From: Protea cynaroides | Taxonomy: Eukaryota > Streptophyta > Magnoliopsida > Proteales > Proteaceae | Assembly (NCBI GenBank): GCA_028583415.1 | Contig: CM053276.1 | Coordinates: 117,767,002 to 117,831,001, forward strand | Length of the DNA: 64,000 nucleotides | Reading direction: 5' to 3' | Shown here: positions 11,352 to 29,260 of the stretch, piece by piece | Numbering within the stretch: the first letter of the stretch is position 1 | Layout: each line of letters opens with the position of its first letter | Translations under genes and position numbers: made by a program | Notes under the pieces: model-generated | Told to the model about the DNA's origin: nothing | What the model saw: only the letters and a program-made list of their open reading frames with translations | Database searches by the model: none

Positions 11352-11634
11352 GTGTGAGCATCCAAAGTCTCGAACACCCAGAATTAACTGGCATAGGATA
11401 ATTTTTAAAACACAACATTATCTCCATTGATTCCCACTCTTTGAATGCAAAAAGGTCACATAATGGCCGTGTTGGTTGTTGCCACCCATCCAATTTTCAC
11501 CACATGGACTTGTCCAACCATGTGGATAGGAAGAGTCCATTTTGGATTAGTGATCTAGTAAAATTTGGTGATCTTCTCAATGTTATTAAAACTAGTAAGT
11601 GATCATTCCCTTGTTTTTTTCATTTTACCTTTGA

Positions 11635-16560
<4,926 letters not shown>

Positions 16561-16675
16561 TCTCTCTTACCTCTTGAGATCTTCATATTTTTTCTCATGC
16601 GACACATAGAGCTGTCGGCCATCCAATCGTTTTCTCCCACGTATTAAATTTATATTTAAAGCCAACGACCAGCTT

Positions 16676-16683
16676 TATAAATA
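16676..16683 (+). promoter_or_regulatory. TATA box of the sulfate transporter gene
   Basis: TATAAATA stands 116 bases upstream of the ATG at 16792, which would put transcription start near 16705-16715 and give a leader of about 80 bases. Inferred from motif and position only. Confidence 0.6.
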
Positions 16684-16791
16684 CCCTTTCCTCATTTACC
16701 ATTCCTACAATTTTCTAGCAGAAACACCAGACAGGGTATCAGTATCCTCTCTGTTCCTTCTCCCTCTGTGAAGGAGTGAAGCCATTCAGCC

Positions 16792-19700
16792 ATGACTGGC
16801 TCAAGCGAGACTGATGTTATCCAGAAGGTGAACTTCCCAAGGCCAAGAAGCTTTTTCACGTCTTTCAAATCCGATCTCAAAGAGACATTCTTCCCCGACG
16901 ATCCTTTCCGCCAATTCAAAAGTGAAACAAATCCACTTAATCGAACCAAGGAGGTCCTTCAATACTTCATCACGATTCTCGAATGGCTTCCCAAATACAA
17001 CTTACGTCTCTTTCGCTACGATCTCCTTGCTGGTATCACCATCGCTAGTCTTGCAATTCCTCAAGGGATTAGTTACGCTAAGCTTGCTAATCTTCCTCCT
17101 ATTATTGGCCTCTGTAAGTTGTTTTAGTCTTCTCTGCTATTCACTAATTCAGCTTTTCCAGATGATCAGAAAAAATTAATTGTTTTTTTGTTCGTTGTAG
17201 ATTCAAGTTTTGTGCCTCCTCTGATTTACGCCATTTTCGGTAGCTCAAAAGATCTTGCAGTGGGGACTGTCGCCGCTGCGTCATTGCTCCTTGCTTCAAC
17301 TTTAGGAGATAAAGTATCCATCAAGGACGACCCCGCATTGTATCTTCGCTTGATTTATACCTCCACTTTCTTCACCGGAATTTTTCAGGCGGCTCTAGGG
17401 ATCTTCAGGTTCAGAGACAGAGAGATAAAGTTTCCATTTTTTTTTTTTTAAATGTTGAAGATTTGAAGTTAATCGATTGGTTTGATTTGCAGACTCGGAA
17501 TTTTGGTGGATTTCTTATCGCATTCGACGATCATTGGATTTATGGGAGGAACAGCAACGATCATAATTCTGCAACAACTCAAGGGAGTGTTTGGTTTGAT
17601 GCAATTCACGCACAAAACAGATCTATTCTCTGTTATGCATTCAGTCTTCAGCCAAACGAAGGAGGTCCGGTTTCCTCAAAGAAAAATTTAAATCGAATTT
17701 CGAATCTTTTGAATTGTTTTCGTGATAATCTGCTCTTTTTCTGGATCTTGCAGTGGAGATGGGAGAGTGCAGTTATTGGAATATGTTTCCTTATCTTCCT
17801 CCTCTTCACCAAACGCTTGGTGAGTTTTCCAATCAATCTTGTGGGATTCACAGTCTCATTTCAGTGATTTTAGAAGGACACGGCAGTCTTACAGGATGGC
17901 CAACAAATGATTGTCGGGTGAATTCGAGAGGCACGAGCCGACACCCTCTGTCAGGCTGCTGCTATCCTCCTAAAACCAGTGAAAGAAGAGGCTGCGGATC
18001 CCAATTAAGCTTACCAAACTAACAGGACTCTCAACTATTTTTTTATGTGCTCTGTAAATTATTTTTCTGAAGAAAAAAGATAAATTAATATGCAGATGGA
18101 GAAGAAGCCAAATCTATTTTGGGTATCTGCAGTAGCTCCAATGGTGGTTGTCGTAGTGGGCGGTGTTTTCGCTTACGTGGTTCATGGAGAGAATCATGGC
18201 ATTCAAATTGTAAGTGCTTTCCATTTACTTCGTTGTTGAATTTTAAATTTCTTTTTCTATTTATACTATCCTAAAATCTGGTATTTACCCAATTTATTTC
18301 TTATTTTGTTTTTTAATAACCAACACTGAGATTAACTACATGGATGGACTCCTTGCCCTTTGGATTAGCCACGTGTAATTTCATTCTATGGATAGTTTAG
18401 AATCTCACTTGCCATGTCGGCAAGATGATAGATTCATAAGGAGGTCAAAATGTGGGATCCACTTGATATGGACCTTGATGGAATCCTAATACATATAAAT
18501 AAACTATTGTGATGGATAAATTATAAAGATTTTTTGTCTAACTGTCACTGACAGTGAGAAATCTAACAATGAATATCATTAGACATGTATCCCACTGCAA
18601 TCCCAGCACTCAAATGCTTAACTGCCAAGCATTTGAATCGGTTGATTAGGGCCTGATTCTCCACAAATTATGGGACCTTTATGGCATATATTTGGGTTGG
18701 GATTTTTTTTTTTCCTTCTCTCTTTTTTTTTTTTTGGGGTAAGATTTTCCCATCTTTCAAGAGTGGGTAAAGAGGATCCCACCACTATTTTCTAGGATCT
18801 CATCATTAAAGGTGTCCTACGGGGATTCGTATCCTCTCCTCCTAGTGGTTTGGGAGGACAGTGGTAATCTATCTCGGATGGTTGTCACGTGGTTCTTGGT
18901 GAATCTGAAACCCATGTCTGAGTCGACATCCAGTCGACAAGCCAAGCCGATAAAGGGTGTCGGCTCGAACGTGGATCTCAGATTCACCGAGAGTCACGTG
19001 GCAACCATTCGAGATAGGTTGCCACTGTCCTCCCAGAACCACTGAGAGGAGACTATGTAAATCCATCACACGGTTGATTCATTCTTTTTTTTAATTTATT
19101 TTGGTTCTTTTTTATATCTTTAAAATGTCTCTTATTAATCTTTTATCAGTCTATTACGGGTTCGATCTGGGATTTTCATATATTAAACTTAAGTAAAATA
19201 TTATAAAAACTGATTTTTATCCATTTTTTTCAGTTTTAGTTAGATTTTTTTTATTCGTCCAGGTAATTCAATCTCGTGGTATTTTTTGCTTCGACTTCAA
19301 TTTTGACGCCATTACTTATTATAATCCCTTCTAATAACCTAATGTTCAAAATAATCTTCCTATTGTTTTAGGACCATATTTAATAATATTGTTTTAGGTT
19401 TTGTTTGGTTGCAAGGAGAGTTGAAAGAAAGGGAAATGAAATTTTTAAGTTTTAAATAGAAACTTTTATAATGATTACATTACATGTTATCACATTACTA
19501 TCTAATTAATTCCAAATTATTTCATAATTAATTATTAACTTATATTTCATTTTATCCCCCCTATTTACATTTTATAAGTATCATATTATATTATCAAAAT
19601 AAAAAAATTTTCCATTGTAAAGCAATAATATTAAATTCCCATCTATTACAAAAATCTTGCATCTAAACAAAACCGGAAATCCCTGGCTTCAATCCCACTT

Positions 19701-22700
19701 GCACAAAACAAAACGAATCCCTGCTTTGATTCCACAAAATGACATCTGTCATTATTTATGGTCCAGAAGGAGGGAAATTCATCCTCTTACAAGCAACAAC
19801 AAATTTTCGCTCACCTTTGTTGGTTCCACCTCATCGTCTTGTAAGACTTGATCTAATCTGCTTTGTCTGAAAACAGTGGATTCAACGGTCTAGGCGGCTT
19901 TGTAAAAAGTAACCGTCTTTGCTATTTTCTTCCATGTTGACAATGCCAAACTACTAATTTAATTCTCACTAGTCACAAGAATTAAGAACTGAGAAAGGTT
20001 AATTGTGATGGTATTAATAAAATAAGTCTGTCTTTCATGATTTGTGGAAATTTTGAGCAGACAAGTAAGCCGATGTGGACATGTGAGATCACATGGAAAA
20101 AAAAATTGAGAGAACTTTAGATCGAACGGTTGATAGTTATTTGCAGTGACATTATTTTTCAACATATATAGAACATTTGAGTGTTTGTGATATGTTTGGT
20201 AGGGTGATTATGAGTCACAAGTTAACGAAATTGGGTATGGTTAGGCCAAAAGCGAATGGTGGGTTTACTTTCGGTTTGCGAGCAAGAATATGATTTAATT
20301 GTATTATTAACGGGAGTCTCATGCATTGAATATGCCCTTTTGTGATTTGATGATATATTGACTATCCATTTCTTTCTTAATTTTCGATCAATTTCTTCTA
20401 ATTTTGGTTTTTGTTCAAAAAATATACGGTACTTACGACATCAAGGGGACAACCAAACAGATTATAGTATTTCTGATTTTCGTTGACAACCTAAAAATTA
20501 ATACAAGAAGATGATCATAGGGCCCTGTTTGGCCCATGCAAAGACAAATAGCACAAATTCAATATCAAGAAGCACCTTGTTTGGGATGGATTCCTTCCAG
20601 CCATTGCTCCAATGCGTTCTAAAAAAAAAAAAAAAAATTCGTAATTAGTTTCAATACCTAACGATATGCTCTTATTTATGTTTATGGCAGGTGGGTCATT
20701 TGAATAAAGGAATAAATCCTTCTTCTCTTACAAAATTAAACTTTGAATCTAAGTATCTTCCTGTAACAATTAAAGCTGGGATCATCACAGGCATCTTGGC
20801 TTTAGCTGTAAGAGTTCTAAGACTTCTAACAGCATTTACATTGGTATTTTGTTCTTCTCCTTTTCCCATGTAGCTAGTTTCTGATCTGTGTTTGCCTTCT
20901 ATGTTTCTATTTCTTCTTATTCGTAGGAAGGGGTGGCTATAGGAAGGAGTTTTGCTGTAATGAAAAACTACCAAATAGATGGGAATAAGGAGATGATAGC
21001 TTTTGGAATTATGAACCTTGTTGGTTCCTTTACTTCATGCTACTTGACCACAGGTATTGAACTTTCAATTTCCTTTCCAACTGTGGAAGATGGAACAGAA
21101 CTTTAATTTTGCTTAATCACATTCTCCATCTTTTGATTTGCAGGTCCATTTTCAAAATCTGCTGTCAATTATAACGCGGGATGTAAGACACAAATGTCCA
21201 ACGTAGTGATGTCTGTGTGCATGATGCTCACTCTCTTACTCTTGGCTCCTCTCTTCAGCTACACCCCTCTTGTGGGTCTCTCTGCAATCATCATATCTGC
21301 AATGTTAGGTCTCATCAAGTACAAAGAAATTTACTTCCTATTCAAGGTTGATAAGTTCGACTTTTGTGTTTGCATGGCTGCCTTCTTGGGTGTCGTCTTG
21401 GTTAGCATGGATGTTGGCCTCATGTTATCTGTGAGTACTTCTCTTAGGCTCTCTTTAATATATATATTAGAGAATTAATTATATAATATATTAATGATAT
21501 ATGTAGTTGTTTGGTATGATTTATAGTATTTATTTATATTTAAAATAAATTAATATAATTTAAAATCTACAAATACTTTAGAAGGTGTTTATCATTATTG
21601 TAATAATTTATTATTATTTCTTTATGTCTAATGGTTTTAAAAGGTTATTGTTTAGAAAAATTGATACATACTATCCCTGTGGCCTGTAGTTTACTTCGAT
21701 TCTAAATACTCTAATAAGTTATTTCCAGCTAATAAGTTATTAGCTGGAAAGATGAGTATCACCGGCGGCTTCCTCTTAAAAATCATATAGCAGAAAAAAC
21801 TTGCTTCCACTCATAGTCTCAATTACCCTTCTGCAACTATTGAAAGGGTTGCAGAAAACCCTAACTTGTCCAGCCAGATCAGACCCTATAATTCAGGTTT
21901 TCATTTTTCTATCAAATTTCCGCTCTCAGGCTTTGTGCAAAAGGAATGTCTAGCCATGGATCATGAAATTGGAAGGCCAGTTTGACTTCCGATTTAAGAA
22001 TCCCTATCGGAATAGGGGAATCGGCCAATTTGAATCGGAATAGGCTGACCTTCCAGCTAAACGAGGATCTGATTGGGATATCATTCTAGAGCGGAATTGA
22101 AAATAGCAGTTCTTGGGCTGATATCACTGTATCTCCAGCGTTAATGGCTTCCACATGATCCCACAATTCTCTTACTATATATATCAGCATTAAGTAGAAG
22201 TAAATTAACGACTTCCTTTGAGTTGGGACCTGGGTTACATTGCAATTTCCTTGTGGAGTCTATATGATGGTATCCTCTTTTTTTTCTTCAGAGAAGTCAT
22301 AACTTGGGTTACACAGCATGGAGCCAGATTTTACGCAAGACAAAAAATTTCCTGCAAGTCGTGTCCTGTTCCGAGTAAAAGAGGTATTTTGTAAAATATT
22401 AAAAACTAATGATTGCTTTAGAAGTAGGCAGAGAGATGGAATTCCATTTCGACGCACAGATCCAACAGAGTTGTTGGATCTCCTTCTTCGACCCTTCCAC
22501 TGTCTGAGCGGCGATCGCCACATGTGACAGAAATATCAGAGAAATAAAAGTGACTCTAAGTGGACCCAAAAATACCTCTGCAGAGGTCCTCTTCGTACTG
22601 GGTTGTTGGGGATTTACTAGTAAGAGTGGTAACAGTAGCAGAAAAATCTCCTCCTATTTGGTCTTCCCAGTCGCTCTAGAGATCTAGATCGTTTTCTTCG

Positions 22701-24802
22701 TCATCTTCATGTTCGTATTCACTGCCACTGCCATCTTCAGGATCTTCCCAAAAGCTACCATCGGTTTGCAGAGAGGAAACGCCTACAGTGTCGGTCGCTC
22801 GGTTCCTTTATTACCACAAGTAGTGTTATTCATTTAACAAAGGGCTTCTTACATACAAAGGGTAGAATTATATATTTATCTTATTTGTTTAAGAACGATT
22901 GGAGGGTAACTTACTAGAGTATTGGAATCGGGGTAAACTATAGGGGACAGTATATGTCAATTTCTCTATTGTTTATGATTTATAATTTATTTTTATAAAT
23001 GATTTATCATAAATTGAAATGGAGGTAAACCACAAGCTATTTATTTGTAAACATAAATATTAATTGTACCAAAGAGAGCCTTAATCCACTATTAATTAAC
23101 GACTTTAATTGGTTGATTTTGTTACTGGTTTTGTAATCGTTGGATCTTAAAGATAATTCCGTTAAAACACCGAAACTATCCTCTTTAGCTGCCCTAGTTT
23201 CGAGAATTGTGCATGAAAAACTGACATTTTTTTTGCACACGATTTTATTGAAATAATAGAAGATTAATTTGATAGTTTGGTAAAAAACTGGGGCTAAAAG
23301 TCTTTCGTAATAATGTATCGGTTACATTCAGGCATATCCTTAATTAATATATTACCTATTTTGTTATTCATTAATATAATAGTATGCCATCATCATCATT
23401 GATCTAGTTATTTTGTTATTTTGTTGGAGATCAAATTTCTTTTACTTTGTTGCAGGTAGGATTCTCAATAATGAGAGCACTTCTATATGTAGCCAGACCT
23501 GGTTCTTCCAAGCTTGGGAATATACCAAACTCGACAATGTTCCGTGATGTAGAGCAGTATCCTAATGCCACTGAGGTCCTAGGCATTCTCATTATACAAC
23601 TGGGATCCCCTATTTATTTTGCTAATTCTGCTTATATCAAAGAGAAGTAAGAGATATATTGACATAGTGATATTGACATACACTAAACGATCATATTTTA
23701 TTGTTGGCTGTCTGGATGTAACTGACTCGGCTACAAAAATTGAATCTTCCCCCTTTAGTAGCACTGGTTTCGAGAACTATGCATAAAAAAATTATTTGAT
23801 ATTTTGCACTCTGGTTTCGAAAACCATGCTATATTAAAGGTGGGTTAGTTTAAAAAAAAATTTGAAACCAAAAGTCTGTTGTAACCGAGTTAATTACATT
23901 CACAAAAATCCTTTATTGTCTGATGCTGGAAGAAATTCTTAGGTTTCCAAAAATATGTAAATGGCTTTTGAATGATATTTTCACATTCTTAAACTAGGAT
24001 CACAAGGTGGATTGAAGATGAATTGGATACAACAAATTCAAAAGGGTGTGATCTTGAGCATCTTATACTAGATTTTGGAGGTAAACTTGTGAATGGATGC
24101 AGTACTATCATTCCCTAAGTTTCATTTTTTTTTCCCCAATATTTGGCTTCATGGATTTCCAAGTTGTTTCTTCTACTTTGTTATACTGACCTTTCTTGAT
24201 TTTTTTTTTTTTTTTTTTTGAGAAAAAAAATCCCACTCCCTATGTGGGACTTCATAATATGCACTCATTTCATGTTCCAATCATGCATATTAATTCATTA
24301 CTACCAATATGATCGTAGACTAATTAATTTAAGTTTTAGTTTGTTGTAAATGAGAAATTCTAATTTACATGTGGTTCTATTATTATAGGAGTAATATCTA
24401 TTGACATGACTGGCATTGAAATGTTATTTGAAATGCAAAGGAACACTGCAAAAAGAGGAATTAAGGTACAACAATATCTCAAAACCAAATTCTTTTCTTT
24501 TTTTTTTTTTCTTTTTTCATTTTTCTTTTCCCTCTTTTGGTGGTAAGTTTCTAATAAATGGTTATTTATTCCTGCAGGTAGCACTAGTAAACCCTAGGAT
24601 ACCAGTGTTGGAAAAATTGATGATATCAAATTTCATTGAGTCAATTGGGAAGGAATCCGTGTTCTTATCAATTGAGGAGGCAGTGGAAGCATCCCGTTTC
24701 ATGCTTAATCAGTCAAAGGATAATATAAACAATACAGGACCATCAACTACTGTAGAGAGCAATAGTATTGTCACCGGTGATACTGATATTCAAACAATTT
24801 GA
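16792..24802 (+). CDS. SULTR3;5: Sulfate transporter, SULTR group 3 (SULTR3;5-like), 12 exons, 662 aa
   Basis: Proton-coupled sulfate transporter family (SLC26/SulP). Exons deduced from GT-AG sites and frame: 16792-17113, 17201-17408, 17493-17664, 17754-17819, 18096-18209, 20691-20807, 20927-21053, 21144-21430, 23456-23646, 23998-24080, 24389-24465, 24578-24802. They join without a stop into 1,989 nt. The cytosolic N-terminus precedes 'LAGITIASLAIPQGISYAKL' (about residue 80), the SulP signature. Membrane spans run to about residue 480 and include 'GPFSKSAVNYNAGCKTQMSN'. The STAS domain is about 507-640, with 'SIDMTGIEML' where most relatives have IDTSG. The ATG is chosen because MTG leads directly into the conserved FPRPR-type N-terminus and lies behind a TATA box. 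Wording such as 'NYQIDGNKEMIAFG' points to the SULTR3;5 subgroup, whose Arabidopsis member assists root-to-shoot sulfate movement; other group 3 members act at the chloroplast envelope. Group 3 is firm, the subgroup number less so. Introns 4 and 5 hold F1 MITEs. Confidence 0.9.
17843..18002. mobile_element. Foldback MITE, family F1, copy e, inside sulfate transporter intron 4
   Basis: 'gggattcacagtctcatttc' on the left and 'ggctgcggatccc' on the right are F1 termini. The centre contains 'gagccgacaccctctgtcag', an F1 core. It is a degenerate but near full-length copy of 160 bases and fills more than half of the 276-base intron (17820-18095). Confidence 0.6.
18823..19064. mobile_element. Foldback MITE, family F1, copy b, full length, in sulfate transporter intron 5
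   Basis: The 242-base copy has both termini: 'ggattcgtatcctctcctcc' and the inverse ending 'gactatgtaaatcc'. Its arms pair as in copy a and hold CACGTG at 18886-18891 and 18995-19000. It is closest to copy a at 2290. I see no clear target duplication. Confidence 0.85.
19397..19674. mobile_element. Short TIR element (probable MITE) in sulfate transporter intron 5
   Basis: 'ggttttgtttggttgcaag' on the left is mirrored by 'cttgcatctaaacaaaacc' on the right. The interior is AT-rich and non-coding. No target duplication is visible. Confidence 0.45.
21431..23455 (+). other. Sulfate transporter intron 8 (2.0 kb), nothing recognised
   Basis: The intron runs from GTGAGT to a TTGCAG acceptor. A 69-codon frame at 22318-22527 and its minus-strand partner have no recognisable domain. 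No transposon ends were identified. Confidence 0.6.
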
Positions 24803-25106
24803 TGACGTTGACCCCAAAATTAAATGATAATTTCAAATCATTAAGTTAGTCAACTTTTTTTTTTTTTTTCTGGTAAACAGTCAACCATTATTGTTGGTAG
24901 CTAGAGAAACAAAGGATATGAAAAAGCTTGCATAATAATATACGGGAGACGGTTCTTCATCCTGCTAATGCGGGGAGGAGAATCTCTTACACCACCCCAA
25001 TTGGAGCACAGGTTTTCACATAAATGCTTTAAAAGAAGAGAAAGTATCAAGAAGGAGAGAGAGAGAGAGGAAGGGATGTGAGAGGGTACAAGAAAATAGT
25101 CTCCCT
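24803..25106. other. 3' flank of the sulfate transporter
   Basis: Presumed 3' UTR, then intergenic DNA. No clear AATAAA is seen, so the cleavage site cannot be placed. Confidence 0.4.
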
Positions 25107-25744
25107 TAAGGGTGTCAAAAATGGGCCCGGCCCGGTGGCACGGACCGAACCGGCCCGAAATAACCCGAACCCAGCCCGGACCGAACCTTAATGGACAGGT
25201 TTCGGTCTCGGCTTGTAAAGCCCGACACAATTTCAGTCCAGACCGAAACCGGACCGGCCCGTTAAGAAGCCCAAACTAGCCCGAACACCGGTAAGGTTCA
25301 TTCGGGCCCAATTTCTTAATTTTTATGGTTTTAAATTTTGATGGATTATATTACACTGTTATAGTTCACTTCTTGATCCGAAAGATTATATGAATCTATA
25401 ATTGAAAAAAGTATGTTAATTGTTACAATTTATTGAATTACATACATATAGAAGGAATGATGCTAATTTTATAGATAGAAATAATAAAATAGGCAATATA
25501 TCTTACATATAAAATTGACCCGATAAGCTTGATAAGTCCGGTCTGGACCGAATCAGCCCGAAATCACCTCAATAAGCCCAACCCGATAACAAACCGACAC
25601 CGGATCAGCCTGTTAGTTATTGTGTCCAGTGCAGCCCAACCCAGCCCGAACTCTTAATGGACATGTTTTGGGCTGGGCTTATAATACCCGACACCGATTC
25701 AATCTGGATCGAAACTGGCCCGGACCGGCCCGTTGACACCCTTA
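25107..25744. mobile_element. hAT-like MITE rich in 'cccgaaccgg' words
   Basis: The left end 'taagggtgtcaa' is the exact inverse of the right end 'ttgacaccctta'. The next bases, 'gggcccggcc' and 'ggaccggcccg', are also related. The interior repeats 'gcccgaac' and 'gaccgaaac' motifs at both ends around an AT-rich centre. No exact 8-bp target duplication is found, so the superfamily call rests on the ends. Confidence 0.65.
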
Positions 25745-26640
25745 CTGACACTGATGATGGTGTGGGTTTTTTCTTTTTTCATAATATATTAAAGCACAAG
25801 CAAAAATATTGTGCAATCCACATGAATTGAAAACCTTGAAAGAGGAAATCTTTAGGGAAAAAAACAGAAAGAAAGAAAGAGATAAAAAGGATATGCTATG
25901 GTGTTTTAGCCAATCCCAATCGATCCTGTTCGGAATCAAAATCATTGGAGGTTGATCCTACCGCTAATTCCACTTCCTTAAACCATGAATCTAATACCTG
26001 TGGAGGAATCAAATTCTTGACCCTAAAGAGAGGGGGGGGGGGGGGGGGGCAAATCAAATTCATATAGAAATAATATTCAGGTGATCAATATATATGATGA
26101 TATAGACAATATATTCATTAAACTTTAGTATTACCTAAGCTCTCATGTTAGAATTATAGTTGGTGTGTGAAAAAAAAAAAAAAAAAATCGCCACCCATTC
26201 ATCAGCAGTTTTGGGTAAGGCTTAAATTAAAACTCAGAAATATAAATCTCCATAGATTTTGATCTGAATCATCCCGGAATTGGGCAGAATTTTCTGGGAA
26301 TAAGTTCGACTTGGGCCATAAAATTTCAGACTCGAACTCACTTAAACTTTGTAACTGAAGAATCGGGATCAATATCAATCAATTCCAAATTTCAAAACCA
26401 TGATTTTGGGTTAGTTTCTTCTACCATGGATTGGTTTTTTGGATGATTACAGTATATTGTGATTGCAATATGGTAGATTTCGAAAGGAAATAATGGTTCA
26501 TCAATCTCATTCTCCAATATATAGTGTATAAAATGGAATGTATGTTATTGTTAATACATGCAAAATTTGTTCTTATCTTATGGTGATTTATTCAAATAGA
26601 AGCGTCATGAAGCCATAATTTGTGTTCCCTCAACTCTTCA
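25745..26640. other. Intergenic, with an 18-base G run
   Basis: No gene is seen. A run of about 18 G occurs near 26032-26049 and an A run near 26170. The rest is AT-rich and unassigned. Confidence 0.45.
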
Positions 26641-26649
26641 AAAATAATA

Positions 26650-27137
26650 GGGTTAATTACACAGACACCCAATCTACTGTAGTGAAACTATATAGAATTA
26701 CCTTGATTTTACAAAAGCTACACAGAATACCCCTCTAACAATCCTATCATACAATCTTATCTACACCGTTACTTTTAACTTAACGGCAGAGGGTCAAATT
26801 TTTTTTTAAGACAAAAATACACTTACTAAGTGCATTTATGAAAATGAAAAAGAAAATAAAAAAATATAAAAATGAAATTGAAAAGTTTTGAAAGTAAAAA
26901 AGTCTTTTTAGCATCTAAAAAGAATAAATCATTTTAAAAAAAATTTATCTAAAAGACACTTAGTAAAGGTATTTTTGTCTAAAAAAAAATTTGACCTTCT
27001 GCCGTTAAATTAAAAGTAACGGTGTGTGTGAGATTGTATGATATGATTGTTAGAGGGGTATTCTGTGTAGCTTTTGTAAAAACAGGATAATTCTATGTAT
27101 TTTCACTATAGTAGAGAGGTGTCTGTGTAATTAACCT
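26650..27137. mobile_element. Mutator-type MITE with 9-bp target duplication (488 bp)
   Basis: The flanking 9-mer AAAATAATA occurs at 26641-26649 and at 27138-27146. The element starts GGGTTAATTACACAGACACC and ends in its near inverse. Terminal inverted repeats are about 180 bases each, with nearly 90% matching by eye, so almost the whole element is a hairpin with a short AT-rich centre. It has no coding capacity. Confidence 0.9.
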
Positions 27138-27146
27138 AAAATAATA

Positions 27147-27564
27147 TTATACACTACATTTCCCTTGTTAATGCAAATCCAATCAAGATTACACAAGGTT
27201 TTTGTCATTAAAAAAACATCTGATATGGACCTGGATCCTCTCATGTAGCCCAGTAATGTCAACCGTCCATTGAATGGACTGGGATGCTCGGCCCTCATGC
27301 CCATGCATCTCAACTCATTTGATGGACAACTGACAAATTAGATGACAAGAGAGAATCTTTTCCCAATTGCTATAGCTTTCATTTGCTCGGTTTTTTGTCA
27401 TTAACAAGCAAGCTCCAAACCCACCCCAATGTCTTTGGTAGTTTAGTGGGCTTTCTGGATTGGGCCCAAAAAGGCTTCTTACATGCACAAAAGTTACCTA
27501 GAGGGCTAGAACCAACCTAAAGGCAATTGGTACTCTTGAGAGCTGGACTCAGGCCCATAAAGCA

Positions 27565-27604
<40 letters not shown>

Positions 27605-27629
27605 ATAAATTAAATTGTAGGTCTAAATG
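27147..27629. other. Intergenic, with a (TC)n run
   Basis: (TC)n occupies 27566-27601. The rest holds no gene and no clear element. Confidence 0.45.
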
Positions 27630-27802
27630 GGATATGTATCCTTTCTTGAGTTCAGTTCACCTGCTTATATGCATACTTTCCATGAGATTCTAACACCGCC
27701 GAAGTGGTGTGGGATCCACCTCTAGAGTGTGAGACCCTTTGAATATGAACAGTGATGAGATCTAGTTGAAGATACATGTACGTGCAGGTGAACTATCCTC
27801 CC
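27630..27802. mobile_element. Small TIR element, possible MITE
   Basis: 'ggatatgtatcctttcttga' with 'gttcacctgc' on the left is loosely mirrored by 'gcaggtgaactatcctcc' on the right. The match is short and no target duplication is seen. Confidence 0.35.
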
Positions 27803-27986
27803 CTTCATTAAACTTGTATTATATAAGAGTTGCATCCAAAGAAGATTACTTGAGGCCAGGCATTGGTGTTGGTGGCTTCTTGAAGATCTATGAGGAATGG
27901 TTTTTAGACAATTTTATCTCCATAGTTTACTTTTAATGAGTACTTGGAGGTAAAATGTAGTTTTATTTGATGTTGATGAGACTTTT

Positions 27987-28253
27987 GGCTCCGTTTGATA
28001 TCGGATTCTTATAATATATTTTCATTCAAAAACACATTATTAGATGACAAAAACAATATCTGGTATGCATTTTCATTCTTAAGTCGTTGAATGTGTTAGA
28101 GCACACGGTCTATTATGGAACATGTTCTTAGCCCCTTCTGCATTTTGAGTCGATAACATAAACATCTCACTCTTTGACCCATTCTCATTAGATTTTAGGA
28201 ATGCATTATCTATCGTGATGATGTATTTCTTAGAATGCATACCAAACATAGCC
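27987..28253. mobile_element. Small TIR element, possible MITE
   Basis: The left end 'ggctccgtttgatatcggat' resembles the inverse of the right end 'gcataccaaacatagcc'. The interior is AT-rich and non-coding. No target duplication was confirmed. Confidence 0.35.
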
Positions 28254-29260
28254 TTGAATTTCATATTGTAACTTTTGATTATTTGGGACCATGTTATCTC
28301 TCCTACCATTGACTAAAGAGTAATATAAGAAAGAAATCAAAGGAAGAGGAAAAAAAAATCGCAATTATACTATTACAAGTTTATTCGATCTAAGCTTCAC
28401 ACATAGTCCACCTATAAAGTATAAAATATAGGGTCCTTAAAATATATAATTAAACATATTAAACACCCCCCCCCCCCTCTTTAAATATGTGAGACAAAAA
28501 TTATTACATATAAGAAAACAAAATTGAATCATATTTATACTTGATTCAGATAAAAATCTATTTCCTTGGTGGCATGGGATATAATATTATACTCTGTTAT
28601 AAAAAGGAAAAAAATAAAACTGGTGTCTATTTTCCTATAATGCTCATGTTGAAAATCACACATTGTCACGTGGTGGATCACAAAAGTCCAAATTAATTTT
28701 GTAGATAAATAGGCCTCTAGGGCTTTTATTCACATGTCAAATTTCAGTCGTAATGGAGTTCTACATGGAGCACAATGTAGCTTTGAAAATCCAAATTCTT
28801 GTGAGTGCATAGTCATTGCCAAAATACAGCTGGCGTGCACAAATATTCATCGAATGCATCACTAATATATGAGAGGATTAAATTAAACTATGAAATTTGA
28901 CATGTGACTAATATAAACCATGACCTCCTTATCCAATGGTTCGAATAATGACACCATTTGTTCACACGAAAGGACACGTACGAATGTTCGTATAACATAT
29001 GTTTAGCAACCTTTTTCCTAAGAGTAAAAAGATCTAATGGTGAGTTTCATAATAAAATTTTATCACATGATAGAATTAATACACAAAAAAAAAATCCCAT
29101 CATCAGTTGGTTATATATATAAGGGGTGTTTTTGGTATTATCTTTCCCATTTATTATGGTCAAAAAATTATATGCATGACCATTAAAGACGACCAAGTGA
29201 ATATGATTTTTTACCTAAACTAAGCGCCCATTCAACGATCATGGAAGAGTGCTGGTTTTC
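28254..29260. other. Intergenic, nothing recognised
   Basis: AT-rich, with a C run near 28467. No gene or repeat can be supported. Confidence 0.4.
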
